Assembly: GCF_001530125.1 (NCBI RefSeq) | Contig: NZ_LDUG01000025.1 | Coordinates: 135,888 to 199,887 of the forward strand | Direction of reading: 5' to 3' | Length of the DNA stretch: 64,000 nt | Source: Thiobacillus denitrificans | Lineage (GTDB): Bacteria > Pseudomonadota > Gammaproteobacteria > Burkholderiales > Thiobacillaceae | Shown here: in pieces, positions 15,557-23,682 of the stretch | Numbering within the stretch: the stretch's first letter is position 1 | Layout of the letters: each line of letters begins with the position of its first letter | The notes under the pieces: model-generated | Told to the model about the DNA's origin: nothing | The model's database searches: none | The model's input: the letters and a program-made list of their open reading frames with translations, nothing else | Program-made: the position numbers and the translations under genes

Positions 15557-17782
15557 TTAAGCCGCCACCTGTTCCAGCATCGCCAGCGCGCGCTCGTGCA
15601 TCGCCTGCGCGTTCATGCCGTTGAAGTCGAACAACTGCTGCGGGTTGGCGGTGGTTTCGCCGCGCTTCCAGCAGAACACGTCGCGCTGCGCGGCCTGACT
15701 GCGCAGCAGCACCGGCTCCAGCGGTGCCGACGGGCCGCCGGTGACGCCGATCAGCACGTCACCATGAAACATCGCCTTGAATGCAGCGTCGTCCATGAAG
15801 CGGCCGTCGGGTTCCGACACGCTGTCCCACAGCACGTCGCTCGGACGGTACAGGCGGCGCGGGTTGACCACGGCGACGATGCGCGAGCCGATGCCGGCTT
15901 CGGCCAGCTTCTCGGCGGCGGCAAACACCGGCTGCAGCACCAGGTCGCCGGTCACCGCGAACACCACGCTGTGGGAACCCGGGTGTTCCTTGAGCACAAT
16001 GGCGCCGTCGTCGATCGCCTGATAGCTCTGCGCCATCGTGGCATGGATCGGCAGCGGCGTCTTCGAGGCGGTGATGACGATACCCTTGTTGCGCTGCTTC
16101 AGGGCCCAGTCGTAGCTCGCCTGGATCATGTTGGCATCGACCGGGAATAGCGGGTAGACGTTGCCGTTGCGCATCATCGCGGCGAAGTAGCTTTCGATTT
16201 CCGGGCGCTGGTGGGTCCAGCCGTTGCGGCCCTGCTCCAGCGCGCCGGCGGTGAACAGGCACACCGTTGCAGGCGTCGGGCGGCGCAGTTCGGCCATCGC
16301 CTGCGTCACCGTCTGCCAGATCGGCAGGCCGTTGATGGCGAAGGATTCGTAGCTGCACCACAGGCTGCGGCCGCCGAACAGCGCGACGCCCACCGCGAGG
16401 CCGGCGCAGGAGTCTTCGTTGAGCGGCTCGTAGACCTGACCAGAAGGCCCCTGGAAATACAGGTCGTCGGCAGTCGGATGGCGGATGGTCAACGCCTTGT
16501 TGATGTTGGCCATGCCCGACGCTTCGTTGCCGTCGGCGTTGGTGACGACGAAGTCCGGGTCGCGCTTACCCACTTCGCCGACGACGTTGCCGAAGGCGGT
16601 GGTGGGCACGTGGTTTTCGCCGACGGCGAATTCGGTCAGCGGCAGCCCTTCGAGGCTGGGCAGATCGCGCACGCTTTCGGTCACCGCCACGCGTGCGGCC
16701 GGGCCGCCGCCGGCGTGGCGGAAGTTCTCGCGGGTGATTTCCCACGCCTTGATCGGCAATGCGCGGCGCTGCAGCCCGCCCTTCACGTCGTCGGAGTCGA
16801 GCGTGTGGTGCGCGTAGAGGTTGTGCGACTTGGCGCCGGTGGCGTGTACGCCCGCGCCTTTCAATTGCTTGACAATGAGGCAGGCGCGGCGACCGGACAG
16901 CGCGCTTTTCGCGGCGGTATCGGCCGCCTTCAGAATCGCGCCGGTGAAGGCCATGCGCGCGGCGAAGCCGAAGGTCGTGCTGTCCGTGTACACCGGCGCG
17001 TCGGGCGTGTCGGCGTATTCGCGGGCGTCGATCAGGTGTATGTCGTCGAAGCCGTACGCGCGCCAGTAGTCGGTCATGCGCGTGTTGTCCCACAGCGACA
17101 CCATGCTGTGGTGCTCCTGCGAATAGCCGTTCCACACCAGCACCGGCAGGTAGTTGGTGATGTCCGGATAGGCGGTCGCGAAATGCTGGAACGCGCTCAT
17201 GATGTAGGGCTCGCCGAGGCCGCCGTCGCCGATGGTGACGGGGAACAGCTTGTCGCGATTCAGGTAGGCGCCGGCCATGGCGAAATGCTGGCCCTGGCCC
17301 AAGGGGCCGGCAGGCGCCAGCAGGCCGGGAATCGCGCCCGACAGATGGCCGAGCAGGCCGTGGCGCTCGCGAAAGCGCGCCCGCATGTCGGAAACCGTGT
17401 AGATGCCCATGTCTTCGAGCGAGGTGTCGAGGAACATCGCCGAATAGAAGCCGGGCGCGTGGTGGCCGACCTCGGTCACCATGTTGCGGTGGCCCAGCAG
17501 GTGCAGCGCGGCGACCGCGTCGGCGCTGGAGGCGAAGCCACCCGGGTGGCCGGACGACTTGCTGCCGGTGACCTGCAGGGTCAGGTAGCGCAGCGCATCG
17601 GCGGCCAGCAGCGTCTGGTAGATGGCCTGCTCACTGGTCGCGTCCGGCAGCGCGGGCTGGTTCGGCCCCAGCAGCGGCGCTGCGCCCAGGCGGTCGATTT
17701 CCGGAAAGCTGTCGGCGAAATACTGAATGCCCTCGCAAAAGGTGGGGACAGTCTCGGGCGGGGACTGCAGCACTGCGCTCAT
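15557..17782 (-). CDS. Phosphoketolase/transketolase-superfamily ThDP enzyme
   Basis: This 741-residue thiamine-diphosphate enzyme has the two-domain order of transketolases and phosphoketolases. The N-terminal ThDP domain includes SKSSGHPGGFASSADAV, GHHAPGFYS and the cofactor motif IGDGGLGEPYI through WNGY (about residues 183-215). The PYR domain contains YEPLNEDSCAGLAVGVALFGG. The segment ending NGWTHQRPEIESYFAAM, VDANMIQASYDWALKQRNKG and ITASKTPLP resembles the NGFSHQ, PPDANTLL and AGKQPLP regions of phosphoketolases, whereas SSGHPGG is transketolase-like. Substrate is therefore unclear. I start at MSAVLQ (GGAA upstream); an earlier in-frame ATG at 17815 lies inside the operator region. 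Confidence 0.75.
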   Translation of the reverse strand: MSAVLQSPPETVPTFCEGIQYFADSFPEIDRLGAAPLLGPNQPALPDATSEQAIYQTLLAADALRYLTLQVTGSKSSGHPGGFASSADAVAALHLLGHRNMVTEVGHHAPGFYSAMFLDTSLEDMGIYTVSDMRARFRERHGLLGHLSGAIPGLLAPAGPLGQGQHFAMAGAYLNRDKLFPVTIGDGGLGEPYIMSAFQHFATAYPDITNYLPVLVWNGYSQEHHSMVSLWDNTRMTDYWRAYGFDDIHLIDAREYADTPDAPVYTDSTTFGFAARMAFTGAILKAADTAAKSALSGRRACLIVKQLKGAGVHATGAKSHNLYAHHTLDSDDVKGGLQRRALPIKAWEITRENFRHAGGGPAARVAVTESVRDLPSLEGLPLTEFAVGENHVPTTAFGNVVGEVGKRDPDFVVTNADGNEASGMANINKALTIRHPTADDLYFQGPSGQVYEPLNEDSCAGLAVGVALFGGRSLWCSYESFAINGLPIWQTVTQAMAELRRPTPATVCLFTAGALEQGRNGWTHQRPEIESYFAAMMRNGNVYPLFPVDANMIQASYDWALKQRNKGIVITASKTPLPIHATMAQSYQAIDDGAIVLKEHPGSHSVVFAVTGDLVLQPVFAAAEKLAEAGIGSRIVAVVNPRRLYRPSDVLWDSVSEPDGRFMDDAAFKAMFHGDVLIGVTGGPSAPLEPVLLRSQAAQRDVFCWKRGETTANPQQLFDFNGMNAQAMHERALAMLEQVAA

Positions 17783-17791
17783 GGCAATTCC

Positions 17792-17896
17792 TTTCACAAT
17801 ATGAAAATGTTTCACATGATGTGAAACGATGGATGTATTGAAGCAGAAATTTCCCGCTTTTTCACATTGCGTGATAAATTTTCACCTTATGAAAAA
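17792..17896. promoter_or_regulatory. Cluster of TTTCA/TGAAA palindromes, probable IclR-family operators
   Basis: The 106-bp gap between the two divergent starts holds four related dyads. A perfect one, TTTCACATGATGTGAAA, lies at 17810-17826. TTTCA-CAATA-TGAAA lies at 17792-17806. A degenerate TTTCACATTGCGTGATA lies at 17860-17876. TTTTCA-CCTTA-TGAAAA at 17879-17895 overlaps the iclR start codon. IclR proteins bind AT-rich palindromes of this kind, usually between their own gene and the target. The arrangement predicts autoregulation plus control of the leftward ThDP-kinase-glcDEF operon. Confidence 0.7.
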
Positions 17897-18653
17897 TACA
17901 ATCTCATCCATCCAGGTGCTCGACCGCGCCATGGCGCTGGTCGGCGTTCTCTCCCGCGCGCCCGGCCCGGTCAGCCTGACCCGGCTGGCCAATGATGCCG
18001 GTCTGCATACCGCCAGCGCGCACCGCATTCTCGGCGCATTGATGGCGCACGGCCTGATCGAGAAAAGCGGCGCCGGCGAATACGACCTCGGCGTGCGCTG
18101 GCTGGAAGTCGGCAACCGCCTGCGCGCGCGGCTGAACATCCGTCAGGTTGCAATGCCGGCCATGCAGCAACTGGCCGAGCTGACCGGCGAGACGGTCAAC
18201 CTGATCGTGCGGCGCGGCGACGAAGCCGTCTACGTCGAGCGCGTGACCGGCGGGCAGACGATGATCCAGGTGGTGCAGGTGGTCGGCGCGCACGCGCCGC
18301 TACATGTCACCGCGGTCGGCAAGGTATTTCTCGCCGAGGACAGTGCCAGCGGGGTGATGGGCTACGCCGAGCGCACCGGCCTGCCCGCCTACACTGCGAA
18401 CACCCTGACCACGCTGGAAAAGCTGCGCGCCGAGCTTGAAGTGATCCGGCGCGAGCAGCTGGCCTACGACCGCGAGGAAGCCGAGCTGGGGGTGGCGTGC
18501 ATCGGCGCACCGATCCGCGACGCCGAGGGCAAGCTGGTCGCCGGGCTGTCGATCTCGGCGCCGGCCGACCGCCACAAGCCGGGCTGGGCCGAGGCGCTGA
18601 AAACAACGGCCGCCCAGACCGGCGCTGCGCTCGGGTATCTGGCCGATGTCTGA
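17889..18653 (+). CDS. IclR-family transcriptional regulator
   Basis: This 254-residue regulator has an N-terminal winged helix (about residues 5-65: SIQVLDRAMALVGVLSRAPG, LARLANDAGL-like recognition region, HTASAHRILGALMAHGLIEK) and a C-terminal ligand-binding domain (APLHVTAVGKVFLAED, YDREEAELGVACIGAPIRD, VAGLSISAP). I chose ATG 17889 because family proteins begin just before SIQVLDRA; ATG 17829 would add 20 unrelated residues. No Shine-Dalgarno is visible and an operator overlaps the start. Effector candidates from context are glyoxylate, glycolate or a sugar acid. Confidence 0.88.
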   Translation: MKNTISSIQVLDRAMALVGVLSRAPGPVSLTRLANDAGLHTASAHRILGALMAHGLIEKSGAGEYDLGVRWLEVGNRLRARLNIRQVAMPAMQQLAELTGETVNLIVRRGDEAVYVERVTGGQTMIQVVQVVGAHAPLHVTAVGKVFLAEDSASGVMGYAERTGLPAYTANTLTTLEKLRAELEVIRREQLAYDREEAELGVACIGAPIRDAEGKLVAGLSISAPADRHKPGWAEALKTTAAQTGAALGYLADV

Positions 18654-18716
18654 AATCAGCAGGCATCCGTCAGTAAGTCCTTGCCGCGCGCAGGCTTTGT
18701 TGGCAATGTGGCGGCC

Positions 18717-19733
18717 ATGACAGCCATCCAGCCCGCTACCCGCTACCAGATCGCCGCCTGGCTGATGATGGCCGCAGGCCTGCTGCTTGTCCTTCACCTG
18801 CGCGTGTTGCCGGCCTTGCTGGCCGGCCTGCTGGTGGTGCAGCTGGTGCACCTGCTGGCGCCGCGGTTTGTCATCGGCAAGCTCGGCCATACCTGGTCCA
18901 AGGTGATGGTGGTGTCATTGATCACCCTCATTGTGCTGGGCGCGCTGGGCGGGATTACCGCGGGTGCCATCCTGTATTTGCGCACCGAGGGCGGACTCAC
19001 CGGCCTGCTCACCAAGATGGCCGAGGTGATCGAAAACTCGCGTGAGCTGCTGCCGCCGTGGGCCGGGGAATGGCTGCCGCAGGGCGACGAGTCGGTGATC
19101 CGCGCCGGCCTGGTCGAATGGTTGCGCGACCATGCGCAGGACCTGCGTAGGCTGGGCGGCGATGCCGGCCGCGTGCTGCTGATGATTCTGCTGGGCTTCA
19201 TCATCGGCAGCTTTGTCGCGCTGCGCGAGGCCGCGCCGCATCAAACCATGGCACCGCTGGCGCAAGCGTTGTGCGAGCGCGTTCAGCGGCTCGCCGAAGC
19301 GTTCCGCCGCGTGGTGTTCGCCCAGGTGCGGATCTCTGCGCTCAATGCCCTGCTGACCTGGATCTATCTCGTCCTGATCCTGCCCGCGTTCGGCGTCGAG
19401 CTGCCTTTCGTCAAGACCATGGTGCTGGTGACCTTCGTCGTCGGCCTGCTGCCGGTGCTCGGCAATCTCATTTCCAACAGCATCATCGTCATCATTTCGC
19501 TGCCGCATTCGCTCTATGTCGCCGCCGGCTCGCTCGCCTTCCTGGTCATCATCCACAAGCTCGAATATTTCGTGAATGCCCGTATCATTGGCGGTCAGAT
19601 CAAGGCGCGCGCCTGGGAACTGCTCATTGTCATGCTGGCGATGGAAGCGGCCTTCGGCGTGCCGGGCGTGATCGCCGCGCCGGTGTTCTACGCGTATATC
19701 AAAAAAGAACTGTCCGATAGGGAATTAATTTAA
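18717..19733 (+). CDS. AI-2E family transporter (PerM/YdiK-like)
   Basis: This 338-residue membrane protein has hydrophobic segments at about residues 10-50, 65-90, 150-170 and then a C-terminal block of helices. The signature region LNALLTWIYLVLILPAFGVELP and VTFVVGLLPVLGNLISNS matches the AI-2E permease family. Such proteins are annotated as autoinducer-2 exporters but many act as ion antiporters or permeases of unknown cargo. ATG 18717 is preferred to the TTG at 18681. Its stop overlaps the start of the next gene (TAATG), so the two are coupled. Confidence 0.82.
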   Translation: MTAIQPATRYQIAAWLMMAAGLLLVLHLRVLPALLAGLLVVQLVHLLAPRFVIGKLGHTWSKVMVVSLITLIVLGALGGITAGAILYLRTEGGLTGLLTKMAEVIENSRELLPPWAGEWLPQGDESVIRAGLVEWLRDHAQDLRRLGGDAGRVLLMILLGFIIGSFVALREAAPHQTMAPLAQALCERVQRLAEAFRRVVFAQVRISALNALLTWIYLVLILPAFGVELPFVKTMVLVTFVVGLLPVLGNLISNSIIVIISLPHSLYVAAGSLAFLVIIHKLEYFVNARIIGGQIKARAWELLIVMLAMEAAFGVPGVIAAPVFYAYIKKELSDRELI

Positions 19734-20272
19734 TGGCAAGCGACACCGAATCCCTCGTTATCACCGCCAGCGGCGAAGACAAAATTGGCCTGGTGGAAGG
19801 CTTCACCCGCCGCATCAGCGAATCCGCCTGCAACATCGAGGAATCGCGCATGGCTGCGCTCGGCGGGCGCTTTGCGCTGCTGATGCGCGTGTCCGGCAGC
19901 TGGGACGCGCTCGCCAAGCTGGAAGCCCGCCTGCCGGCCGTGGGCGAGGAGCTCGGCCTGTCGCTCACCCAGCAGCGCACCCGTCCCAACCGTCCGGAAA
20001 AGCCGCTGATCCCGTACACCGTCGAGGTCGCCGCGCTTGACCAGCCCGGCATTGTCAACAGCCTGGCCAATTTCTTCGCGCGCCTGCACATCAACATCGA
20101 GGCGCTCGAAACCGAGACCTATCCGGCACCGCACACCGGCGCGCCGATGTTCGCCGTCCACATGACGCTTGGCATCCCCGCCGATGCCCACATCGCCACC
20201 CTGCGCGGCGATTTCCTCGACTACTGCGACGATCAGAATCTCGACGCGACCTTCGAGCCGGTTCGTATTTAA
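19733..20272 (+). CDS. Double ACT-domain protein, GcvR-like
   Basis: This 179-residue protein contains two ACT domains. The first spans about residues 6-80 (SLVITASGEDKIGLVEGFTRRISESACNIEESRM-type region). The second spans about residues 92-175 (YTVEVAALDQPGIVNSLANF, then ARLHINIEALETETYPAP). This is the layout of GcvR, the glycine-binding co-regulator that antagonises GcvA, and of related amino-acid sensors. No gcv gene is nearby. A glycine-sensing role would fit the glyoxylate theme of the window, but that is inference. It follows the AI-2E gene with one base of overlap. Confidence 0.75.
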   Translation: MASDTESLVITASGEDKIGLVEGFTRRISESACNIEESRMAALGGRFALLMRVSGSWDALAKLEARLPAVGEELGLSLTQQRTRPNRPEKPLIPYTVEVAALDQPGIVNSLANFFARLHINIEALETETYPAPHTGAPMFAVHMTLGIPADAHIATLRGDFLDYCDDQNLDATFEPVRI

Positions 20273-20283
20273 GTCCACCAAAT

Positions 20284-20321
20284 AAAAAACCCCCGCCCGG
20301 CCGGCTGGCCTGGGCGGGGTT
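20284..20321 (-). terminator. Rho-independent terminator for the DsrE-like gene
   Basis: A stem of CCCCGCCC (20291-20298) with GGGCGGGG (20312-20319), extended by an inner GGCC/GGCC pair, is followed on the minus strand by TTTTTTATT (complement of 20281-20289). It sits just past the stop of the leftward gene and between convergent genes. On the plus strand only TTCTC follows, so it should act mainly leftward. Confidence 0.8.
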
Positions 20322-20339
20322 CTCCCGTTCAACGAACGA

Positions 20340-21011
20340 TCAGGGCTGGATGTACTGGTAGCCCCGTGCCTGGAAGTCGGCAATCGACGTCAGGCCGGCG
20401 GTGGTGTATTCCATGCCTTCGATCATCTGGGCGGTGGCCGATTCGCCGGTGAGCAGGTATTTCGGTAGAGAGGTGATCGTCGTGGCGGGTTGACTGAGGA
20501 AAGCACGCGTCGTGTTCTGGCAAAAATAGAACTTCACACCACGTGCCATCAGCCCCCGGATCGTGCCTTCGAAGGGGTTGCGACCGCTAACTTCCGCGCC
20601 GTCAGCATTCAGGCCAACGTCCTTGAGCGCCATCCGGCCGCCTGGGCTGTGCAGCACGACGACCATTTTGTAATCCTTGCCCGCCTTCATGCCATGGGTG
20701 ATTTCATAGTCGTCTAGGATGTTGCGAATGTTGCCGAGGCCGTAGGGCGAGGCCGCACAATTGGCCGTATTGGTGCAGAACTGGTTGATTTGCACGACCA
20801 TCTTGACGTCGTGGCGTTTCTCGAGGCACTTGGTCAAGGCCTGGGTGCCGGGGCCGAACTCGTCGTCCATGCTTATGCCGCGCACCAGACCGACCGGGCA
20901 TTCGTTGTTGCCGCCCTTTGCTTTTTTGTCTTTGTCGCCGTCATCAGCGAATACGGGCATCGAAACCAGCCCGATCATCAGGGCGCCGAGCGTAGCATTC
21001 AGTAATTTCAT
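20340..21011 (-). CDS. Exported DsrE-family-like protein
   Basis: This 223-residue protein has a signal peptide (MKLLNATLGALMIGLVSMPVF, ending AD) and a charged linker DDGDKDKKAKGG. A DsrE/F-like domain follows: DYKMVVVLHSPGGRMAL, then NPFEGTIRGLMARGVKFYFCQNT and a C-terminal GLTSIADFQARGYQYIQP. DsrE-like proteins take part in sulfur-relay or sulfur-oxidation chemistry. The Cys in FYFCQNT is at the position used in many periplasmic relatives, and three more Cys lie in the unusual CPVG, CLEK and FCTNTANCAASP segments. AGGAGG precedes ATG 21011. The long insertion before the conserved core sets it apart from small cytosolic DsrE. Confidence 0.65.
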   Translation of the reverse strand: MKLLNATLGALMIGLVSMPVFADDGDKDKKAKGGNNECPVGLVRGISMDDEFGPGTQALTKCLEKRHDVKMVVQINQFCTNTANCAASPYGLGNIRNILDDYEITHGMKAGKDYKMVVVLHSPGGRMALKDVGLNADGAEVSGRNPFEGTIRGLMARGVKFYFCQNTTRAFLSQPATTITSLPKYLLTGESATAQMIEGMEYTTAGLTSIADFQARGYQYIQP

Positions 21012-21256
21012 GTTGCTCCTCCTTATGTGTTTGTGTGCCAACTGGGACGGCTCCGAAGCGAAGCCTGTTGAATACTTGCCGCAAGGTGTCGAAAGATCAA
21101 CAAAACATTCGTACCGAAAGAGCCGGCTGGCGATGTGCTTCCCCGGCGGAAAGCGCCATGGTGTTTGGCAGGAGGTTGGCTCGTTTGCGGCGACGGTGGG
21201 GAACTGGCCGGTTAAAATCGGCTCACCGTCACGTCATCCCTTGCGAGAATACCGCT

Positions 21257-21616
21257 ATGCCCAGCCTCCTCATCATTGCCCACGGCAGTCGCCGCGCGGC
21301 GTCCAACGACGAAGTCCGTGTGCTTGCCGATGCGGTGCGCGCGCAAGCCGACCAGGCTTATGACCACGTTGAGTCTGCGTTTCTGGAGTTGGCCGAGCCG
21401 AGCATTCCCGCCGGGCTGGCCGCGCTGGCGTCGAAGGGCGCCACCGACATCGTGGCGTTTCCCCATTTCCTTGCTGCCGGCACGCATGTGGCGCAGGACA
21501 TCCCCGAGGCCATCGCAGAATTCTCGGCCGCCCATCCTGCTGTGACGGTGCGACTGACGCCGCATCTGGGGGCGTCAGTCACGCTGCCCGCCGCGATTCT
21601 GGGCGTGGCGGCGTAA
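21257..21616 (+). CDS. Sirohydrochlorin chelatase-type CbiX/SirB small protein
   Basis: This 119-residue single-domain CbiX protein begins PSLLIIAHGSRRAASNDEV, in which His8 is the conserved metal/tetrapyrrole ligand. It has FLELAEPSIPAGLAAL and IVAFPHFLAAGTHVAQDIP, with the second conserved His. Such proteins insert Co or Fe into sirohydrochlorin on the way to cobalamin or siroheme. The open frame extends about 220 bp upstream, but the family start is ATG 21257. Class II NrdJ at 26.4 kb needs cobalamin, which makes a CbiX role plausible. Confidence 0.85.
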   Translation: MPSLLIIAHGSRRAASNDEVRVLADAVRAQADQAYDHVESAFLELAEPSIPAGLAALASKGATDIVAFPHFLAAGTHVAQDIPEAIAEFSAAHPAVTVRLTPHLGASVTLPAAILGVAA

Positions 21617-21624
21617 GAGCCAGA

Positions 21625-22590
21625 TCAACCGCTCTCGGTGCTGTTGAGTTCGATGTAGAACATCGGCATCACGCCGTCCGAGGTTTGCGGGCGCGGCTGG
21701 CTGCGCAGCAGTGCCGCTTCCACCCGTGCCGCCTGCAGCGCAGCGCGGTCGATCACCTCGGGATACAGCCGGTAGTGTTTTTCGATCAGCTCGGCCTGCC
21801 TGCAGGCGCAGGCTTCGAGCGCGCCGCGCGTGGCAGGATCGAGCTGCGGCAGGAGCAGCATCCACGGCGCCTGCCAGGCGTGATAGTCGTGCACCAGCCG
21901 GGTGTGCGCCGCATCCAAGCCTGCGGTGGCGATGAACAGCGGCGGGAAGGCGTCGGCGTCGAGCACGCGCCCGCGCAAGGCATCGCCGCCCTTGCGCGTG
22001 TACAGGCCCAGCCCGGCGCCGTCGTCGGCACGGCGAAACCATTGCGCCACGCTACTGGAAAGGCTGTTCACCTGGCGCGTCAGATACACGGCGGCGGGTT
22101 CGTTCAGGTCGGCAATGGCCGCGCTCCTGAAACCTTCCTGCGCGGCCATGCCGGCGCGCCAGTCGAGCGGCGGCTGGGTGTCGGTTTCGCTGTCGGTTCG
22201 CACGCTGTGCAGTAGCGCCAGCGGCTGGCTGTTGCGGTCGAGCAGCCACAGCTCGAACGGGTCGCGGAATTTGAACGGCACCTCGCGATGCACCTTGAGC
22301 AGGTGCTCGTACACCACCGCGCCCATGTTCTCCAAGCGCCTGAAATCGTCCGACGGAAAAAGCGGCCCGCGCTTGAGGCCTTTTTCCGCCGACCAGTGGC
22401 CGTAGCGGATGTCGGAAATCTGCGCCCGCTTGCCGGCGCGCCCGAGGCCGTCGAGCAGGGCGTCGTTGGCCACATAAATATCCCACTCGATGCCGTCGGT
22501 CGTCACCGCCTCGGCCGACTGAAAACGGATGACATGCACCGCCCCGCGAAACGGGTTGAGCAGGCGTTGGGCGTAGCACTCGATCTGCAT
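21625..22590 (-). CDS. Conserved hypothetical protein, 321 residues
   Basis: I do not recognise a characterised family. The protein begins MQIECYAQRLLNPFRGAVHV and is soluble, with no signal peptide or membrane segment. Trp- and Tyr-rich stretches occur (GIEWDIYVANDALLDGLGRA, DIRYGHWSAEKG, FELWLLDRNSQPLALLHS). The C-terminal half is helical and Ala/Glu/Arg-rich. Its stop lies 8 bp from the cbiX stop, so the genes converge, and it begins 32 bp after the DUF502 gene ends, suggesting cotranscription. Composition matches its neighbours. Confidence 0.6.
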   Translation of the reverse strand: MQIECYAQRLLNPFRGAVHVIRFQSAEAVTTDGIEWDIYVANDALLDGLGRAGKRAQISDIRYGHWSAEKGLKRGPLFPSDDFRRLENMGAVVYEHLLKVHREVPFKFRDPFELWLLDRNSQPLALLHSVRTDSETDTQPPLDWRAGMAAQEGFRSAAIADLNEPAAVYLTRQVNSLSSSVAQWFRRADDGAGLGLYTRKGGDALRGRVLDADAFPPLFIATAGLDAAHTRLVHDYHAWQAPWMLLLPQLDPATRGALEACACRQAELIEKHYRLYPEVIDRAALQAARVEAALLRSQPRPQTSDGVMPMFYIELNSTESG

Positions 22591-22622
22591 GAGACCTTAC
22601 ATCAGCGGTTGGTGTGACTGAA

Positions 22623-23243
22623 TCATGGTTGCCTGCGATCGAGCGAATCGACGTTTCCGGCCGTGCTCATCCAGGCAAACATCGACGCGCGCATCGCTTC
22701 TTCCACCGAGATGTCGATCGGCTGCGTCCATTCGCGCGGCACAAACACCGTGTAGCCGCCGATGTTGTACCCCATCGGCAGATAAACCGCCACGCGGTCG
22801 CCCTGCAGGAAGCCGGCAGGCAGGTCATCGACGCTTTGGCGCGTGACCAGCCCCACCAGTTCAAGATCTTGCCCCGGCATTCTGAGGATCACCACCATTT
22901 GCTGGGCAGTCTTGTTGCGTTGGGGCGAAAAATAATCGGCAAAGCTTTTCAAGGAGGAATAAATGCTCTTGACCACCGGCAGGTTGGTGAAGGGCAGTTC
23001 GATCAGCGACAGCAGCTTACCCATGCCGCGCTGCGACATCAGCATGCCGAGCAGGATGATGCCGGTAATGCCCAGCAGCAGACCCATGCCCGGCACATAA
23101 AGCCGGCCGATGAATGGCCGGATCAGCTGCATCGCCACCGACTCGCTCCAGCTCAGAAAGACATAGAGCAGGTAGACCGTCAGCCCGAGTGGCAAGGCGG
23201 TGATCAGGCCACGAAAAAAATACTGGGAGAGGTTCTTGGTCAA
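22623..23243 (-). CDS. DUF502 family membrane protein
   Basis: This 206-residue protein matches DUF502. It has two membrane segments near the N-terminus (about residues 10-32, GLITALPLGLTVYLLYVFLS, and 50-75, GMGLLLGITGIILLGMLM), then PFTNLPVVKSIYSSLKSFAD and a soluble part with GLVTRQSVDDLP, VAVYLPMGYNIGGYTVFVP and SVEEAMR. All are conserved in this widespread but uncharacterised family. It is transcribed away from the 439-bp gap at 23244-23682 and is the first gene of a two-gene leftward unit. Confidence 0.85.
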   Translation of the reverse strand: MTKNLSQYFFRGLITALPLGLTVYLLYVFLSWSESVAMQLIRPFIGRLYVPGMGLLLGITGIILLGMLMSQRGMGKLLSLIELPFTNLPVVKSIYSSLKSFADYFSPQRNKTAQQMVVILRMPGQDLELVGLVTRQSVDDLPAGFLQGDRVAVYLPMGYNIGGYTVFVPREWTQPIDISVEEAMRASMFAWMSTAGNVDSLDRRQP

Positions 23244-23682
23244 TTTGGGGCCCCGTGACGGTCATAAAGAGGTTTACTAAGTTTCGTTAGCATAACAGCG
23301 ACGCATTACCAGAATTGCTGCATGTTTTTACATTTTGGCGGGGCCGTCATAAAAGCCCCGTATTGGCCGCCCTGGTCCTGTCCACCCTGCCGGCCGACTG
23401 CGCCAGTGACCCCGGCGCTGAAGACGCTTGTCAAAGTCGCCGATGCGGGCCAAGCCAGCGATGTGCTGATCCGGAACCCGGCGGCGAAATGAAAGTGCCC
23501 CTTGCTGCCGAATGCCCGCTGGACAAGGCCACCGGCTATGCATCCGGCATTTGCGTGGCATCGTCTCGCTCAGGTATGCGCGGTAAGCTGCCAATAAAAA
23601 TTTCTGCGCGCAGGCTTCAGTCTCGCCCCGCGCTGCCGATTGTTCTGCTGATGTGCCCAAGTCTGTCGGGGAGGAATGAAGC
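23244..23682. other. 439-bp stretch without a supported gene
   Basis: Two overlapping open frames on opposite strands exist here, but neither has a recognisable domain, a good ribosome site or a sensible composition. An AT-rich segment at about 23260-23335 probably holds the leftward DUF502 promoter. GGGGC(CG)TCATAAAAGCCCC at about 23339-23358 forms a short hairpin. A short frame reading LKTLVKVADAGQASDVLIRN near 23418-23477 looks protein-like and could be a decayed gene tail. GGGGAGGA lies just before the next start. Confidence 0.4.

Noticed and set aside
16211-17824. 537-codon plus-strand frame opposite the ThDP enzyme
   Set aside because: Antisense shadow with repetitive Arg/Ala/Gly/His content; the minus-strand gene has clear motifs.
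18681-18716. TTG start for the AI-2E permease
   Set aside because: Adds 12 residues of a non-membrane start; ATG 18717 gives the expected opening helix.
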